NCBI GenBank assembly: GCA_963920765.1
Contig: OY987244.1
Span: forward strand, 21,680,358-21,744,357
Length of the DNA: 64,000 nt
Direction of reading: 5' to 3'
From: Ulota crispa
Lineage: Eukaryota > Streptophyta > Bryopsida > Orthotrichales > Orthotrichaceae
The position numbers were made by a program, and so were the translations under genes. Within the stretch, counting starts at the first letter, position 1. The number at the start of each line of letters is the position of its first letter. Positions 34,313-46,004 of the stretch are shown one piece after another. A model generated the notes under the pieces. It was given only the letters and a program-made list of their open reading frames with translations. It was not told the origin of the DNA and searched no databases.

Positions 34313-36541
34313 ATTTTCAAAATATGAATCAATCATATTTGAGTATTCAGAGTGTCAAAGGCTAGAAACCATCCGCCACTTGTAGTATAAAGTGGCCCGT
34401 AGTGTAACTCCACCCTAGCTGCCTCATTAGCTTTGGAACCTAGCATGTAGCAGGGTGGAAAGGCAAACCGGTGGACAAGTTGTTTTGTGCAGCCCACCTC
34501 AAACAATGCCTTACTTTGCTAACTTTGTACTTTCTTTTGTCTTCCCTTTCTCTCAACCTAAAATTTCTGCATCAAATGGGAGTATTGGAGTATGACATGT
34601 GACAACTCTTAGTTGAAAAATATGCTTGACATTTCACATCCCCGCTCGCCTTCAAGAAGGAATGTGTTGGGGTTGACCTCCTCCAAAAACATTGGGGTTT
34701 TATGCTCTTACTTCTAAAAACCTATTTATTGATTTGTTCATTTATTTACTTTTTTTTTCAATTTTTTTAATACTAACTCATTACCTTTACAAACAAAAAG
34801 ATATATAAATGAAACAATTGCAATTGTTGAATCTTCAAAAGCTGTAACATTGCTGTTTAGGAACGTAAGTATTCAATTTCATGATAACCAAGGCAAGAAT
34901 TAAACATGGCATAATCCTCCACCATACAAAGGTGTAGACAATAAAGAGATTTTCACATACACTAGACTAGAGTTTGAGATTCAAAGTTATTTAATAAATA
35001 AGATCTAATTTCTTCATCTTAGCTCTATACATTTAGCTCAACCTACAACCTCATTCTTGTTCCAAACTTTGAGTAAAAGAAGCCTCAATGGTAAGAATGT
35101 ATATGAGAGTGGTAAAAGGATTTAAGGGTTGATTTGGTGGGTTCTTGTGTGTACACTGTTGTATGGAGTGGAGGGATTCAACAATTCATTTTCCATGTGA
35201 GGAGTTTGCTTACACAAAGGTTAACATAGCAAACTGGCATTGGGGGCTAACACAAAAAGTTGGCATTAGGGAACTACCACAAAAAGCTGGCACTAAGGGG
35301 CTAATACAAAAGCTCACTTACTCCTTGACACAAGGGTGAGTCTGTCCAAGTTAGGGTGTGAGATTCTAAGGAATTTAAAAAAAAACTCCCAATTCTTCCT
35401 TATTCTTTTCCAAATAGATCAAGTTGTTGCGGATGCTATTGACTACACCTTTTGTTTCACTTACTATACACAATAACCAACTGCAAAATGTTTTTTTAGA
35501 GCTCTCTTTAGGTGCGCACTCCATAAAGATATGTTGGTTATAATTTCCATTGGGTCCCTTTTTTCTTGTCACCTACATCTTAGAAATACAAGTCTACATG
35601 GCATGGCCATTGAAACTACTCTAAGCTCCAAATGTATGACATTATGTTCTTGATCCCTTATAAATGCGCAAGCCCATTACTTTTGAAAAATCACTCAAAA
35701 ATATCAAATTCAATCATTGGATCCTAAGAAAAATAATTATCCCTTTTCTAAATATCTAATCATATAATCTTGCATTAGACTCATGCAGGGAGCCATAGTA
35801 AAAGTTTCATGCCGTTTGAACATATGGATTGAGAGTTATGAGTGTTTGAAGTTAGTATAGAAAGTTTTTTTGACCTCTGCCCTAAATTTTCAAGTCCTTT
35901 TAACCACATATTGTGGACATTTTTTGCACTATAGATGCAAGAGAGTTTTGGTCATTATGCTTCAAATCGTGTCAAACATATCTCCACAAGTTTTCATGGG
36001 CAACAAGGACTTGTAACATTCCCTTAATAGGTTTACATTGCAAACATGTGCTTGAAATTCACATTACACTATGGTTATTTTGCAAACCAAATTTCCAATG
36101 GTATTTTTTGAAATTAAATATCCTTATGGTGAATTGGAAGTTTTATCTTTGTTGACAACCACACAAAAAAAGTTGAAAAAAAAACATATCTCTAGTAGCT
36201 ATTGCAATTCAAAGGTTTATGTATTTAGTAAATTCAATAATGTAATTATCTAGTACATTGTTGCTTTGGATAGACTCCAATAAAGAGTCATGCCTTCATT
36301 GATTGCACTTGGAAGAAGTCAATGAAAAATGATATGCTCACATTGCCCTAGTTCAAAAGTTACTCATATATCACTCATAACTTTTGAACCATAGATCTGA
36401 TATGAATAAACATGTCCCCATGTAGCCCTTGCAAAAACTTATTTCAAAAATAAGCTTCATATTCATTGATAAAAAATCCTAATAGAACAAGGCTGCCCAG
36501 GATCCATTTTATCCATTATAGGAACAATGGGTTTTTAGGGG
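34313..36541. other. Intergenic, one solo TTAA-element end
   Basis: Direct short repeats around 35240-35315 (GGGGCTAACACAAAAAG-like units). A right terminus GGGTTTTTAGGGG-TTAA ends at 36545; I found no matching left end. No gene supported. Confidence 0.4.
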
Positions 36542-36987
36542 TTAATGTAACCTCCAAAGATCCAATTTGTTGAAGGACTAATTGCTAAAGTCAGTCATAA
36601 TTGGAATGACCACAGCAAAAATATCATATATTATTTTATTTATTGGTTTCATTTTTATTTTTATTATTACTAGTAATTGGCGCTTCTTACGTTGTGCATT
36701 TACCATTAGAATTTTTATTGGGATTTTCATGTTTTAGATAGAATGCAAAATAAAAATTTCAGTAAGTTTCAAGTTGTGTCTATGTGATAATATCCTAAAG
36801 ATTGGAGATGTGATATTACAGAGGTCATTGTGATTTTAGTAGTATGATATTACAAATACTGGAGATGTGATACTATAGAGGTCAAGATGTGATATTATAG
36901 AGGGCATTGTGATTTTTGCAATTTGTTTGTGAATTGTGACATTTGTTTGTTCCTTATTTTCTAGCCAATCAATGTTTGGTCCTTTTG

Positions 36988-37559
36988 AGGTAGGAACACC
37001 CATAAGCGTCAGTGTCCCCATAACCATCATCTTTGGAATCTTGGAAAATGTGTGGAAATGAATAGATGTAATTACAAGGATGTACAACATGTAAACATGA
37101 AACCTCAATGTTGGTTATGGGTGCAATGGCAATTTGCTCTTTAAAAATTCACGACTTATTCCCACAATATCCAAATAATACATTTGAAAGTGCAAACTCA
37201 TTTAACACCATATTTGTTAAATTGGGAACAATAGAGGTACCATTTTGTACTCCACCTTAAACCCAAAAAGTTACCTTGAACCAGGTTTGAAGGTATCAGA
37301 TTCAATCTGAGCCACTAAGATTTTTTCCCTCGCAAATTCCTCCTCTCAGGTGAGGGCATGTGTACCAAAAAAAACGTTGCAAGCTCAATTTTAGGTGATC
37401 ACCTAAAACCTTCAGAAGTCCCAAAATATATTGTTTTTCTCAATTTAACAAATACAGTATTTTTTTTTGTTCCTAATAGAATCCAATAATTTGCTAGTTG
37501 TTTATTAATAGTCATCATGTTCAAAACCCTTAGTTTGACGTTTATGGGTGCTCCTACCT
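36988..37559. mobile_element. AGGTAG-family MITE carrying a nested MITE
   Basis: AGGTAGGAACACCCATAAGC at the left (preceded by TG, a diverged TA) and GTTTATGGGTGCTCCTACCT-TA at the right. Removing 37204-37460 leaves about 315 bp, matching the intact 313-bp copy at 12919-13231. Confidence 0.85.
37204..37460. mobile_element. Nested MITE with AACACCATATTTG termini
   Basis: Ends AACACCATATTTGTTAAATT / AATTTAACAAATACAGTAT. Related copies: 53394-53646 (reverse orientation) and a shorter one at 59037-59180, plus a lone right end near 48533-48556. The intact copy at 12919-13231 lacks it. Confidence 0.8.
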
Positions 37560-37807
37560 TACAAGGGTTTCACCAAGTATGGATCCATGGTTTTGGTAGC
37601 AAATTGATTTTCAAAGTACAAAGGGTTGTTTTTACATTTTTCACCAGATCATTTGCAAGGACAAGGCGGTTTTTTCAAGATCATTGATGCAAGCAAAGTG
37701 AGGCAGCAAAGAATGCCACATAGTCACAAACTAGGAGACCCAAAAGGCCAAAACTATGGCTCCCCTGCTAAATTACTTGTGGTCCGGCAGCCAGTGCTAC
37801 AGAAGTA

Positions 37808-38132
37808 AGGTAGTGTGCTCGTAAACCGTTCATCTAAGGGCTGAAACTGAATTTTCGGGAGTTGAAATTTTTTGAAATAATTTTCAGTAAATTTTTTTTG
37901 AAAAACAAGAGGAATTGACATCTATCTCAAATGTTTTCATAATTTATGAAATTTTGTGAAATTAGTTATGAAATTTTGAAGTGAAAAAATCATAGGTGCT
38001 CTAAAATTGCCCACTTTTCAAATGTTTGTCCCATATACATTGTTGAAAGGTTATGAATAAGACATGTACCAGTAGGGTACATTTAGGGAGGTGAGCAGTT
38101 TTAGAGCAATGAGCGGAATGAGCAGACTACCT
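37808..38132. mobile_element. AGGTAG-family MITE, uninterrupted copy
   Basis: TA-AGGTAGTGTGCTC / GAGCAGACTACCT-TA, 325 bp. Reverse-oriented relative of the level-1 element at 8146-10943, and its empty-site reference (TACATTTAGGGAGGTGAGC at about 38078). Confidence 0.85.
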
Positions 38133-38293
38133 TACCAGCACAGAATTGTGGAAAATAGGCTCTCCCCGGTCCTCAAAAGAAGACTCAAAATTGGCTTTTT
38201 CATGCCAGGAAGGCTACGGTCATGACAACATGGACCAATGGCTGCTGCTTTGAACCTCCAGCACAGGGTGATTTTTGTTGTTTTTTTTTTTTT

Positions 38294-39394
38294 GGGAAAA
38301 TATCGAAACTAGGCCTGACAATTGGCCGTATTTTGAAAATAGTCCTGACAATGCAGAAATATTGAAAATAGGTCTCATTCTTTAAATTTTTCAACTGTTA
38401 GTTTAGGAATTTTTTTTGTTATTTTTTCTATATCATATTATAAATATTATAAAATTGGATTTTCAACCAATGTTTACAAATTGCAAACGGTCTTTCAATC
38501 GGCTAACTTTGACCTAGTTGTTGGTTCTTCCCGCACCAATCCATCATATATAAAAAGTAGGCCTTGCAACTAAGGTGACCAAAATTTTGTGCATGTTTAT
38601 ATATGGGAATTGATATGAGCACACCCATGTTTTGATACATGCAAACAAGGAGAGGGGTAAATTTTGGATGTTTACCATCAACAAGTTGAATTTGGAACTT
38701 TCAAATTCAGATTTGGATTTAGAGACCTTGATTTAGTTTAGAACCACAATGGAGGTTATTATTGAAATACGTTTCATGGAAAAGCTTAGCCAGGGGGCAA
38801 ATTATTACTTTTACCTTTGATTGTAAAAACAGTCAATCTTTTCTATGAAATGTAGTTCAATAATAACCTCCATTGTGGTTCTAAATTAAATCAAGGTCTC
38901 TAAATCCAAATCTAAATTTGAAAGTTCCAAATTCAACTTGTTGATGGTAAATATCCAAAATTTACCCCTCTCCTTGTGTGCATGTATCAAAACCTGGGTG
39001 TGCTCATATCAATTCCCATATACAAACATGCACAAAATGTTGGTCACCTTAGTTGCAAGGCCTACTTTTTATATATGATGAGTTGGTCCAAGAAGAACCA
39101 ACAACTAGGTCAAAGCTAGCCGATTGAAATGAGAAAAAATCGTTTGCAATTTGTAAACATTGGTTGAAAATCCAATTTTACAATATTTATAATATGATAT
39201 AGAAAAAATAACAAAAAAAGTTCCTAGACTAACAGGTTGAAGAATTTAAAGAAATCAACCACAAAAATTCAGGACCCAAATGAGGCCTATTTTCAATATT
39301 TCTGCATTGTCAGGACTATTTTTGAAATACGGCCAATTGTTAGGACTATTTTTGAAATACGGCCAATTGTCAGGCCTAGTTTCGATATTTTCCC
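38294..39394. mobile_element. 1.1-kb foldback, same family as 31400-32506
   Basis: GGGAAAATATCGAAACTAGG / CCTAGTTTCGATATTTTCCC. Arms and centre match the other copy. Near the right end a ~38-bp segment ending CGGCCAATTGT is duplicated in tandem (about 39310-39370). The left flank is a T-run, so the target duplication is unclear. Confidence 0.85.
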
Positions 39395-40616
39395 ATTTTT
39401 ATATATGATGAGGCAATCCAGGAAGAACCAACAACCAGGGCATTTTTTTTCGTTTTTGGTCATTAGCCACTATGGCTTCTAGTTTGAAAGACATAAAGTC
39501 AAACATGCGTTTTTTTTATTTGCAAGGAGAAAACATATGGCATTGAGTGAAAAGTGTAGGCAATAATCTGGCGACAAAGTAAATTTTTTGAATACAAGTA
39601 CATGCAAAATGTCTTGATGAGGAGTATAATTTCAACGCCTACAATAATACAATATTCAACATATTTTAGTTCCCAATGTCTATAGTAATACAATTTTCAA
39701 CGTATTTTTGTTACTTGTGGTGAGGCTTGCATTCAAAGTCCCAAATAAAAAACAATAACTTCAAAAACCCAAGACAAACATGACAATCTCTCTACATAAT
39801 ATTGTAACTGAGCAAAAAAGCAAAAATGAGCCATGAACCACACACCGCAATCCTAAACCAACACATTGTAACTCCGTAAGCCTCTCATCAATGAGCACAC
39901 ACTAAAACCCTAAACTAGCACATTGTAACTCCATAAGCTTCTCATCAACAACAACAATTTCAAAGTTTTACTATAAACAATTGTCTTGCACTCCTACTAT
40001 GCAACCACCATTATTGTAAGTTTTGACGCACTGTGTATCTAGCACAACTACAAAATTGGCAATCATATAAGTGAAACAAGGCAATTTACAAAGATTGTAT
40101 CAATGTAAAGAAATCCATAACTTAGGTGGGAAGCATACTTAAGAGCTTGCAATATGGTGCTTTGAAAGTGACAACCAAAAAGAAATAAGCGACATGCAAC
40201 TATGTGCTAGTGCAAAGTGGCGAAGCCACTTGCAATGCAGTGGTCTTGTCCTTAAAACCAACTAGCAACTTTGGTGAAAATAGGAGTGACATGCAAAGCC
40301 ACATGGCAATTACTTTATCATGGAGGGAGACAATTTGGCTTCATGTAAAAAGAATTATCAATTTTTTTTCAAGGGTCCAATCGCCAGAGCTAAACTTAGT
40401 GCCTTTTGGCTCCAAATCGTCAAAAAGAAATGGATTGCCAACAACTAGGTCAAAGCTAGCCGATTGAAATGAGAAAAAAACCATTTGCAATTTGTAATCA
40501 TTAGTTGAACACAAAAACTCAGAACCCAAATGAGGCCTGTTTTTTATATTTCTAAATTGTCAAGACTATTTTTGAAATATGGCCAATTGGCAGGCCTAGT
40601 TTATAGATATTTTCCC
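39395..40616. mobile_element. Partial copy of the 1.1-kb family, split by an insertion
   Basis: 39395-39438 is an internal piece and 40438-40616 a right arm ending ATTTTCCC of the same family. CCAACAACCAGG (39428-39439) and CCAACAACTAGG (40438-40449) lie on either side of about 1 kb of unrelated DNA whose ends are weakly inverted (CATTTTTTTTCG versus CATTTCTTTTTG). The insert holds a direct duplication around CACATTGTAACTCCRTAAGC (about 39860-39950). Confidence 0.55.
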
Positions 40617-40851
40617 TTTTTTTTGGTTAACCGCAAGACATGGCACATGTGAGGAAAAAATAGATAGAATTGTCAATGTGTGCACGTTCATCTGTGAAAT
40701 ATACAGATATTAGTAACTTTCATTCAAAATTTAGCTAACTTGATGTTTGTTTGGGAGGTTTTTTGACAAACTCATTCTTATTTTCCACCCACAAATTGAC
40801 TGTTATGGTAGCTAGTGTCAAAATGAGATAAGATTGTGGCAACAATTTGCC

Positions 40852-41789
40852 TTAACCCCTAAAGGACCATTGTCCCTTTGGAGGACAAATGAGATTTTGG
40901 GCATGTACCTATGGTTAAACTATTTCATGTGATTTTTTGAAACTTTCATGGAAGATGGTGAATTCAAACATCTATGTGGGCATCTAATTTTTTCTTCATT
41001 CTGACATTTGATGAAGAGGTTATGCAAGAATTTATGAAAATTTGGGGAGGATTGCTTGTAGGGGCAGCCCAAAAACTTCTCCAAAAATTGCACTTTTTAA
41101 AAATAAGAATTTGAAATTGTTTCTTTAGATTTTTTTGTATGTTTGGAGCTTTGAATCATTCAATCTCAATCAACAAGATGAAATTTATGAGGAGTTTTTG
41201 TTTGCGGGCAATTACAGATCCTCTACTCTAAAATAAACTTTGAAGTCCTTTGTTTTACTCAATTTTCATTATTTTGGAAAACAAATTAAATCAAATGAAG
41301 TAGATTTTTTATCACAACATTAGAGCCGTTGGGATTTGCACTTTTCATTTCAATAATTAAATTCTTAACAATTTAGAGTTTTGACTCATTCACTACTTCT
41401 TTGCACTTACTATTTTTTTCCCATGTGTTGTGTAGTTCCAATTGATTTGAAAATTCTCCCACAAATACCTAACTTGATCTCCTACATGGTAAATCAAAAG
41501 CACAGCTTTGGGTAGAGCAATTTTATTCATGTAAGAGTGGTCAAAGGCTTTTGAAATTATTGAAAACAAGGAAAAAAACCTTTTCCCTTCACTTTGGATG
41601 CATTATCTCCCTCCTCTCCATCTAGAATGAGTTGATTTTTTCCCCACAAGTACCTCTTCTAGTCTAAGGCAAGATCCTACAGTTGGAGTTTCAGGAAAAA
41701 AAAAAAAAAAAACCTTCTAGCTCATCATTTAGAAGTGACAGTTTTCAATGATTTTAGCAAAAAAAAGGGCTAGGTCCTTTAGGGGTTAA
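40852..41789. mobile_element. TTAA element, long non-symmetrical subfamily
   Basis: TTAA-CCCCTAAAGGACCATTG / CTAGGTCCTTTAGGGG-TTAA, 938 bp. Left ~350 bp equals the hairpin arm; the right part matches 23768-24734 (CTAAAATAAACTTTG, CATTCACTACTTC). Termini are the best preserved of this subfamily. Confidence 0.9.
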
Positions 41790-41867
41790 CAAATTTGCTT
41801 GCCTGCCTCTGTAAAATGAGAAAGCAAAAGCTAAAAAGCCCAAAACTGCCAAATGCAACTTCCATTA

Positions 41868-42141
41868 GGGGGCTTCAAACATGACTTGAAACACGTGAGT
41901 CATCTAGCCAGTCATGTTCGTGAGTTCATCAATGAAAGTTGACGTGACTTACGCCTGGAGTCCACTCCTAACGTGATTCACGTGAGGAGTGAACTCCAAA
42001 AACTCACCTTTGTGGCTTGCCACGGCTCCTCCACTTGTGTCCTCAAACCTCAAAACTTCTTTCGCACAAATTTTTGCAAAAGTGAGCGGAGATCCTGTGA
42101 GGTGAGAAGCTCAAAGGCCAAATTTTATGTTTGAAGCCCCC
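41868..42141. mobile_element. TA-flanked MITE, GGGGGCTTCAAACAT termini
   Basis: TA-GGGGGCTTCAAACAT / ATGTTTGAAGCCCCC-TA, 274 bp, with internal CACGTGAGTCA-type inverted pieces. Similar in design to 11588-12018. Confidence 0.75.
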
Positions 42142-42143
42142 TA

Positions 42144-42908
42144 TTGTATCCATTGGGGTCCTAGGAGCAAACATAATTGTATGTGTTTTCTTCTCATATC
42201 AGAATGCAGACAATAATCTTTTTGTGGAGACAAGGGAGAAAGGGTCCATTGTTTAGGTTAACCCTTCAACAACCAAAAGGCCTTTTGCGACCAGTACAAT
42301 GCGCAATATTTTTCATGTATTTGGAATGGATCCATGCCTTTACTACATTTGAGACCAACAAAGAAGTTGGAGAATAGATCAATGCAGTTCTAGTGAGATA
42401 CTTGAGATCCCAAATTAGAATTTCTTATTGGTAGCAAATGACAATTATATATCAGCGTATATACTATGTCCTATGGTCATTTAAGGATTAACCCCTCATC
42501 GTTGGTGGATCTCAAAATACACAAGAACCAAGGAAATTTTTGTTCGCTGAGAAAATCTTCTGCCACACGCCAAATGAGCCCTTTGCGTTCAACCCTTAAC
42601 GGCTTCTCCGCTTCAAGTCTCCAACAGTATTGTACTTGTTGATGTACAAGAGTGGGGCCTTTCAAGCTAAGCCACACTCAATGTAAATTCCAACTTTGTA
42701 TAGGTCCCCTCCACGGCTCATGTCACACACAAGAAGCAAAAACAAGGAAATTAGGGCGTGAAGGCTCTCTGGCAATATTGTTGCTTTGTTGGAGGGACTT
42801 CATGCTAGGCCGAAGGGGAACTTCACACCTTGTTGTGCTACTTGCTACTTCTGTCCCCTCCAAACCTGGTTTCCAGGCCCTTGTTTAAGCAGGTGGTAGG
42901 AGATGCTC
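42144..42908. other. Intergenic, no gene seen
   Basis: Moderate-GC sequence with several short frames on both strands. A partial inverted repeat (GCCCTTTGCGTTCAACCC versus CAAAAGGCC blocks) may be an old element. No gene supported. Confidence 0.3.
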
Positions 42909-42910
42909 TA

Positions 42911-43273
42911 AGGACATCATCAATCCAGCACTAGAAACAACCCGGCAAAAATGTTACTATTTTTTGGCTACCGAATAATTAGAATGTGGAATTACTATCA
43001 TTGGAAGTGTATACAAAAACTCTTCAAAAATTTGGTGTGCCACTACCTTGGATTTTCTTTATCAAGCATGGTTTGCCATGTTGTTTGTCGTTTAACTACT
43101 TTTCAATGAGAGTTATTTTGATTGTCCAATTTCCAATACCATATGTTATTTTATTTATTTGAAGAGTTTTTATATATGCTTCCAATGATAGTAATTCCAC
43201 ATTCTAATTATAAACTAGTAAAAAATAGTAATGTTTTGCCGGGTTGTTCCTAGTGCTAGATTGATGATGTCCT
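42911..43273. mobile_element. TA-flanked foldback MITE, AGGACATCATC termini
   Basis: TA-AGGACATCATCAATCCAGC / GCTAGATTGATGATGTCCT-TA, 363 bp, arms folding over most of the length. Confidence 0.8.
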
Positions 43274-43650
43274 TAGACAATGAGGAGTTGACCCTCAAAT
43301 GCTAATGCGGATATGTTCTTGTCTAATGAATGACAAAAAATAGTTTGCTAGATGCAAGAAAGTCAATTATCATATATTTTAAAAAAAGATTATGGAGACA
43401 CAATCCAACATGGAAGGCAAAAATTTACCTCATTGACTGCACTTGTACTTTTAATTACCCTAAAATGAACTTATGAGAATATTCACAAAAACGCTGTTAA
43501 GCCCCATGTGTTGCCTTCTTGCAATTTTCATGAAGGCATCATCGCATGCTAGCTTATGGAACTATTGGGAATTGTATTAAATATTGTGTACACTTTGCCA
43601 CACCGCTTACACCACTAGAGCATGGGCAGCCACAATGGCCAACTTGATGT

Positions 43651-44605
43651 TTAACCCCTAAAGGACCGTTGGCCCTTTTGGGGAACAAATGAGATTTTGG
43701 GCATGTGCTTACAACTAAACTACTTTGTGTGATTTTTTGAACCTTTTATGGATGATGGGGAATTCAAAGGTTTACATGGGCATCTAATTTTTTCTTCATT
43801 TTGACATTTATTGCAAAAGTTATGCATGAATTTTTGAAAAACAAGGGAGGGCGGGTAGCCCAAAAATTTCTATCAAAACTGCATTTTTTAAAAATTAATT
43901 AATTAAAACTGGTTTTAGATTTGTACATGTGTGGGAAGCTTTGACATTGAATCTTGATTGATGAGATGAAAGTTATGAGAAGTTTTAGTTTGTTGGTAGG
44001 TAGGAGGAACTCCCAAACCTCCATTCTTTTGCCCATTGTAAAATTTTGTCTTTACTTTTTTGAGCTCTTTGTGTATATGTTTTTTGAATTTCCTTTTTTC
44101 TGAGTTGTAATAGACTAAGACTCCTTGGTTTTCACCATTTGGATTAAAGTAATTTAGGTTTATGAATTTTACATAAAAATCCTCCATTTTTGCCTAGAGT
44201 ATACGCAAATTTCATGGCCTTACAACATTGCAAGATTTTACAAAGTATGATTCACACCTCCAATTCATTTGAAAATTCTCTCACACATACCTAATTTGGT
44301 CTTCTACAAGGAAAAAATAAACCTCAACTTTACATAGAGCAGTTTTTTTGATATAGGAGCAATTATAGGCTTCTCAAAATTTTGGACACCAAGGAAAGAA
44401 ACTTTTTTGTTCACTTTAGATGTCAATATCTCACTCCTCTACATCTAGAATGAGCTAGTTTTTTTCTTAAAAGTACCTCCCATAATCTAAGACAAGATTG
44501 CACGGTTAAGTTCCAAAAAACTTTTTCCTACCTTTCTACTCATTCCCCAAAAGTGACAATTTTCAATCACTTTCACAAAAAAAGGCTTGAATCTTTACGG
44601 GTTAA
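43651..44605. mobile_element. TTAA element, long subfamily
   Basis: TTAA-CCCCTAAAGGACCGTTGG / GGCTTGAATCTTTACGG-GTTAA, 955 bp. Same subtype as 29344-30294. Confidence 0.85.
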
Positions 44606-44903
44606 AGGAAATATCTACATCAAAAGTGCAAACTCGCTAAACCCAGTACACCAAAACAATAAAAAGAAGAAATAGGTAACTTTGACTTGAAAGATCGACA
44701 TGCCAATGAAGGGTTTTCCAACTATATGTGCATCATGGAGGTAGATGGCAAATTTCATTGGTGATGCTGATGTTAAGAAGTAGACCCTGTAAATAACCAA
44801 CAAATCTTTAAGTCCTTGTGTGATAATAAGGTCATTTAACCTCACCATAATTGCGTGTACTACGATGGTAACCCAAAGCACACTAAAACTCATGTTAAAC
44901 TTA

Positions 44904-45167
44904 ATGACTTTGACACCTCATTTATGGGGTTAGGATGAACAAACTTTTCTTTTTCACATGTCAAAAAATGTAAGAGTTTTAAAATTTACCTTAGAGATTG
45001 AATTTGGAAGTTTTGAATTTGCATTTAGAACCCTTATTTAGTATAAGAATTCCAAAAGTATTGAATATGATAAACTCTAAAATAGGGGGATATTCTTACA
45101 TTTACCTTAGTTCATAAAATATTGGGTCTACTTTGCCTCACCCCATAAATAAGGTGCCAAAGTCATG
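44904..45167. mobile_element. Foldback MITE, ATGACTTTGRCACC termini
   Basis: ATGACTTTGACACCTCATTT at the left and AAATAAGGTGCCAAAGTCAT at the right. The interior (AATTTGGAAGTTTTGAATTTG, TTTAGTATAAGAATT) resembles the central module of 9729-10161 and of the 1.1-kb foldbacks. Confidence 0.65.
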
Positions 45168-45283
45168 AAGTCTAGGGTGAGTTTTAGCAAAATCCGCCAA
45201 CCTTGGGTTGGAACTTGTGTCCACCTTATAGGTGTGTTAAGGCCAAAGCCACTAAGACATGGCCGCAAGTACCTCGAGTGATT

Positions 45284-46004
45284 TTAACCCCTAAAGGACT
45301 AAGTGTCCCCTCAGGGGACAAATGAGATTTTGGGCATGTACCTATGGCTACATTATTTTGGGTGAAACTTTTATGGAAGATGGGGAATTCAAAAATTTAT
45401 GTGGGCATCTAAAGTTTTCCTCATTCCAACATTTATTGAAGAAGTTAAAAATAAATTTATGAGAAATTTTGTATGGCGGGTAGCCCAAAAACTTCTTTAA
45501 GAATTTCATTTTTTTAAAATAAAAGTTTGAGGTTAGTTCTTTAGACTTACGTATATGTGGGAAGCTTTGAACCATTCAATTCTAATTGATGAGATGAAAG
45601 TTATGAGAAGTTTTAGTTTGCGGGTAGGTGTGGAAAATCTCAAAACTATGCCTACCCGCAAACTAAAACTTCTCATAATTTTCATCTCATCAATTAGAAT
45701 TGAATGATAAAAAACTTCCCAAATATACGTAAGTCTAAAAAGCTAACCTCAAATTTTTATTCAAAAAAATACAATTTTAAAAGAAGTTTTTGGGTTGCCT
45801 GCCAAACAAAAATTCTCATAAATTCATTTTTTTAAACTTCTTCAATAAATATCAAAATGAGGAAAAAATTAGATGCCCACACAGATATTTGAATTCCCCA
45901 TCTTCCATAAAAATTTCAACAATTTACACAAAACAGTGTAGCCATAAGTTCATGCCCGAAATCCCATTTGTCCCCGTAGGGACAAGTGGTCTTTTATGGG
46001 TTAA
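45284..46004. mobile_element. TTAA hairpin element
   Basis: TTAA-CCCCTAAAGGACTAAGTG / AAGTGGTCTTTTATGG-GTTAA. Foldback arms of about 350 bp, centre near 45640-45660. Confidence 0.85.

Noticed and set aside
42477-42500. ATTAACCCCTCATCG as another TTAA-element end
   Set aside because: No partner terminus with the matching inverse was found nearby, and the bases after CCCCT differ from every subfamily.
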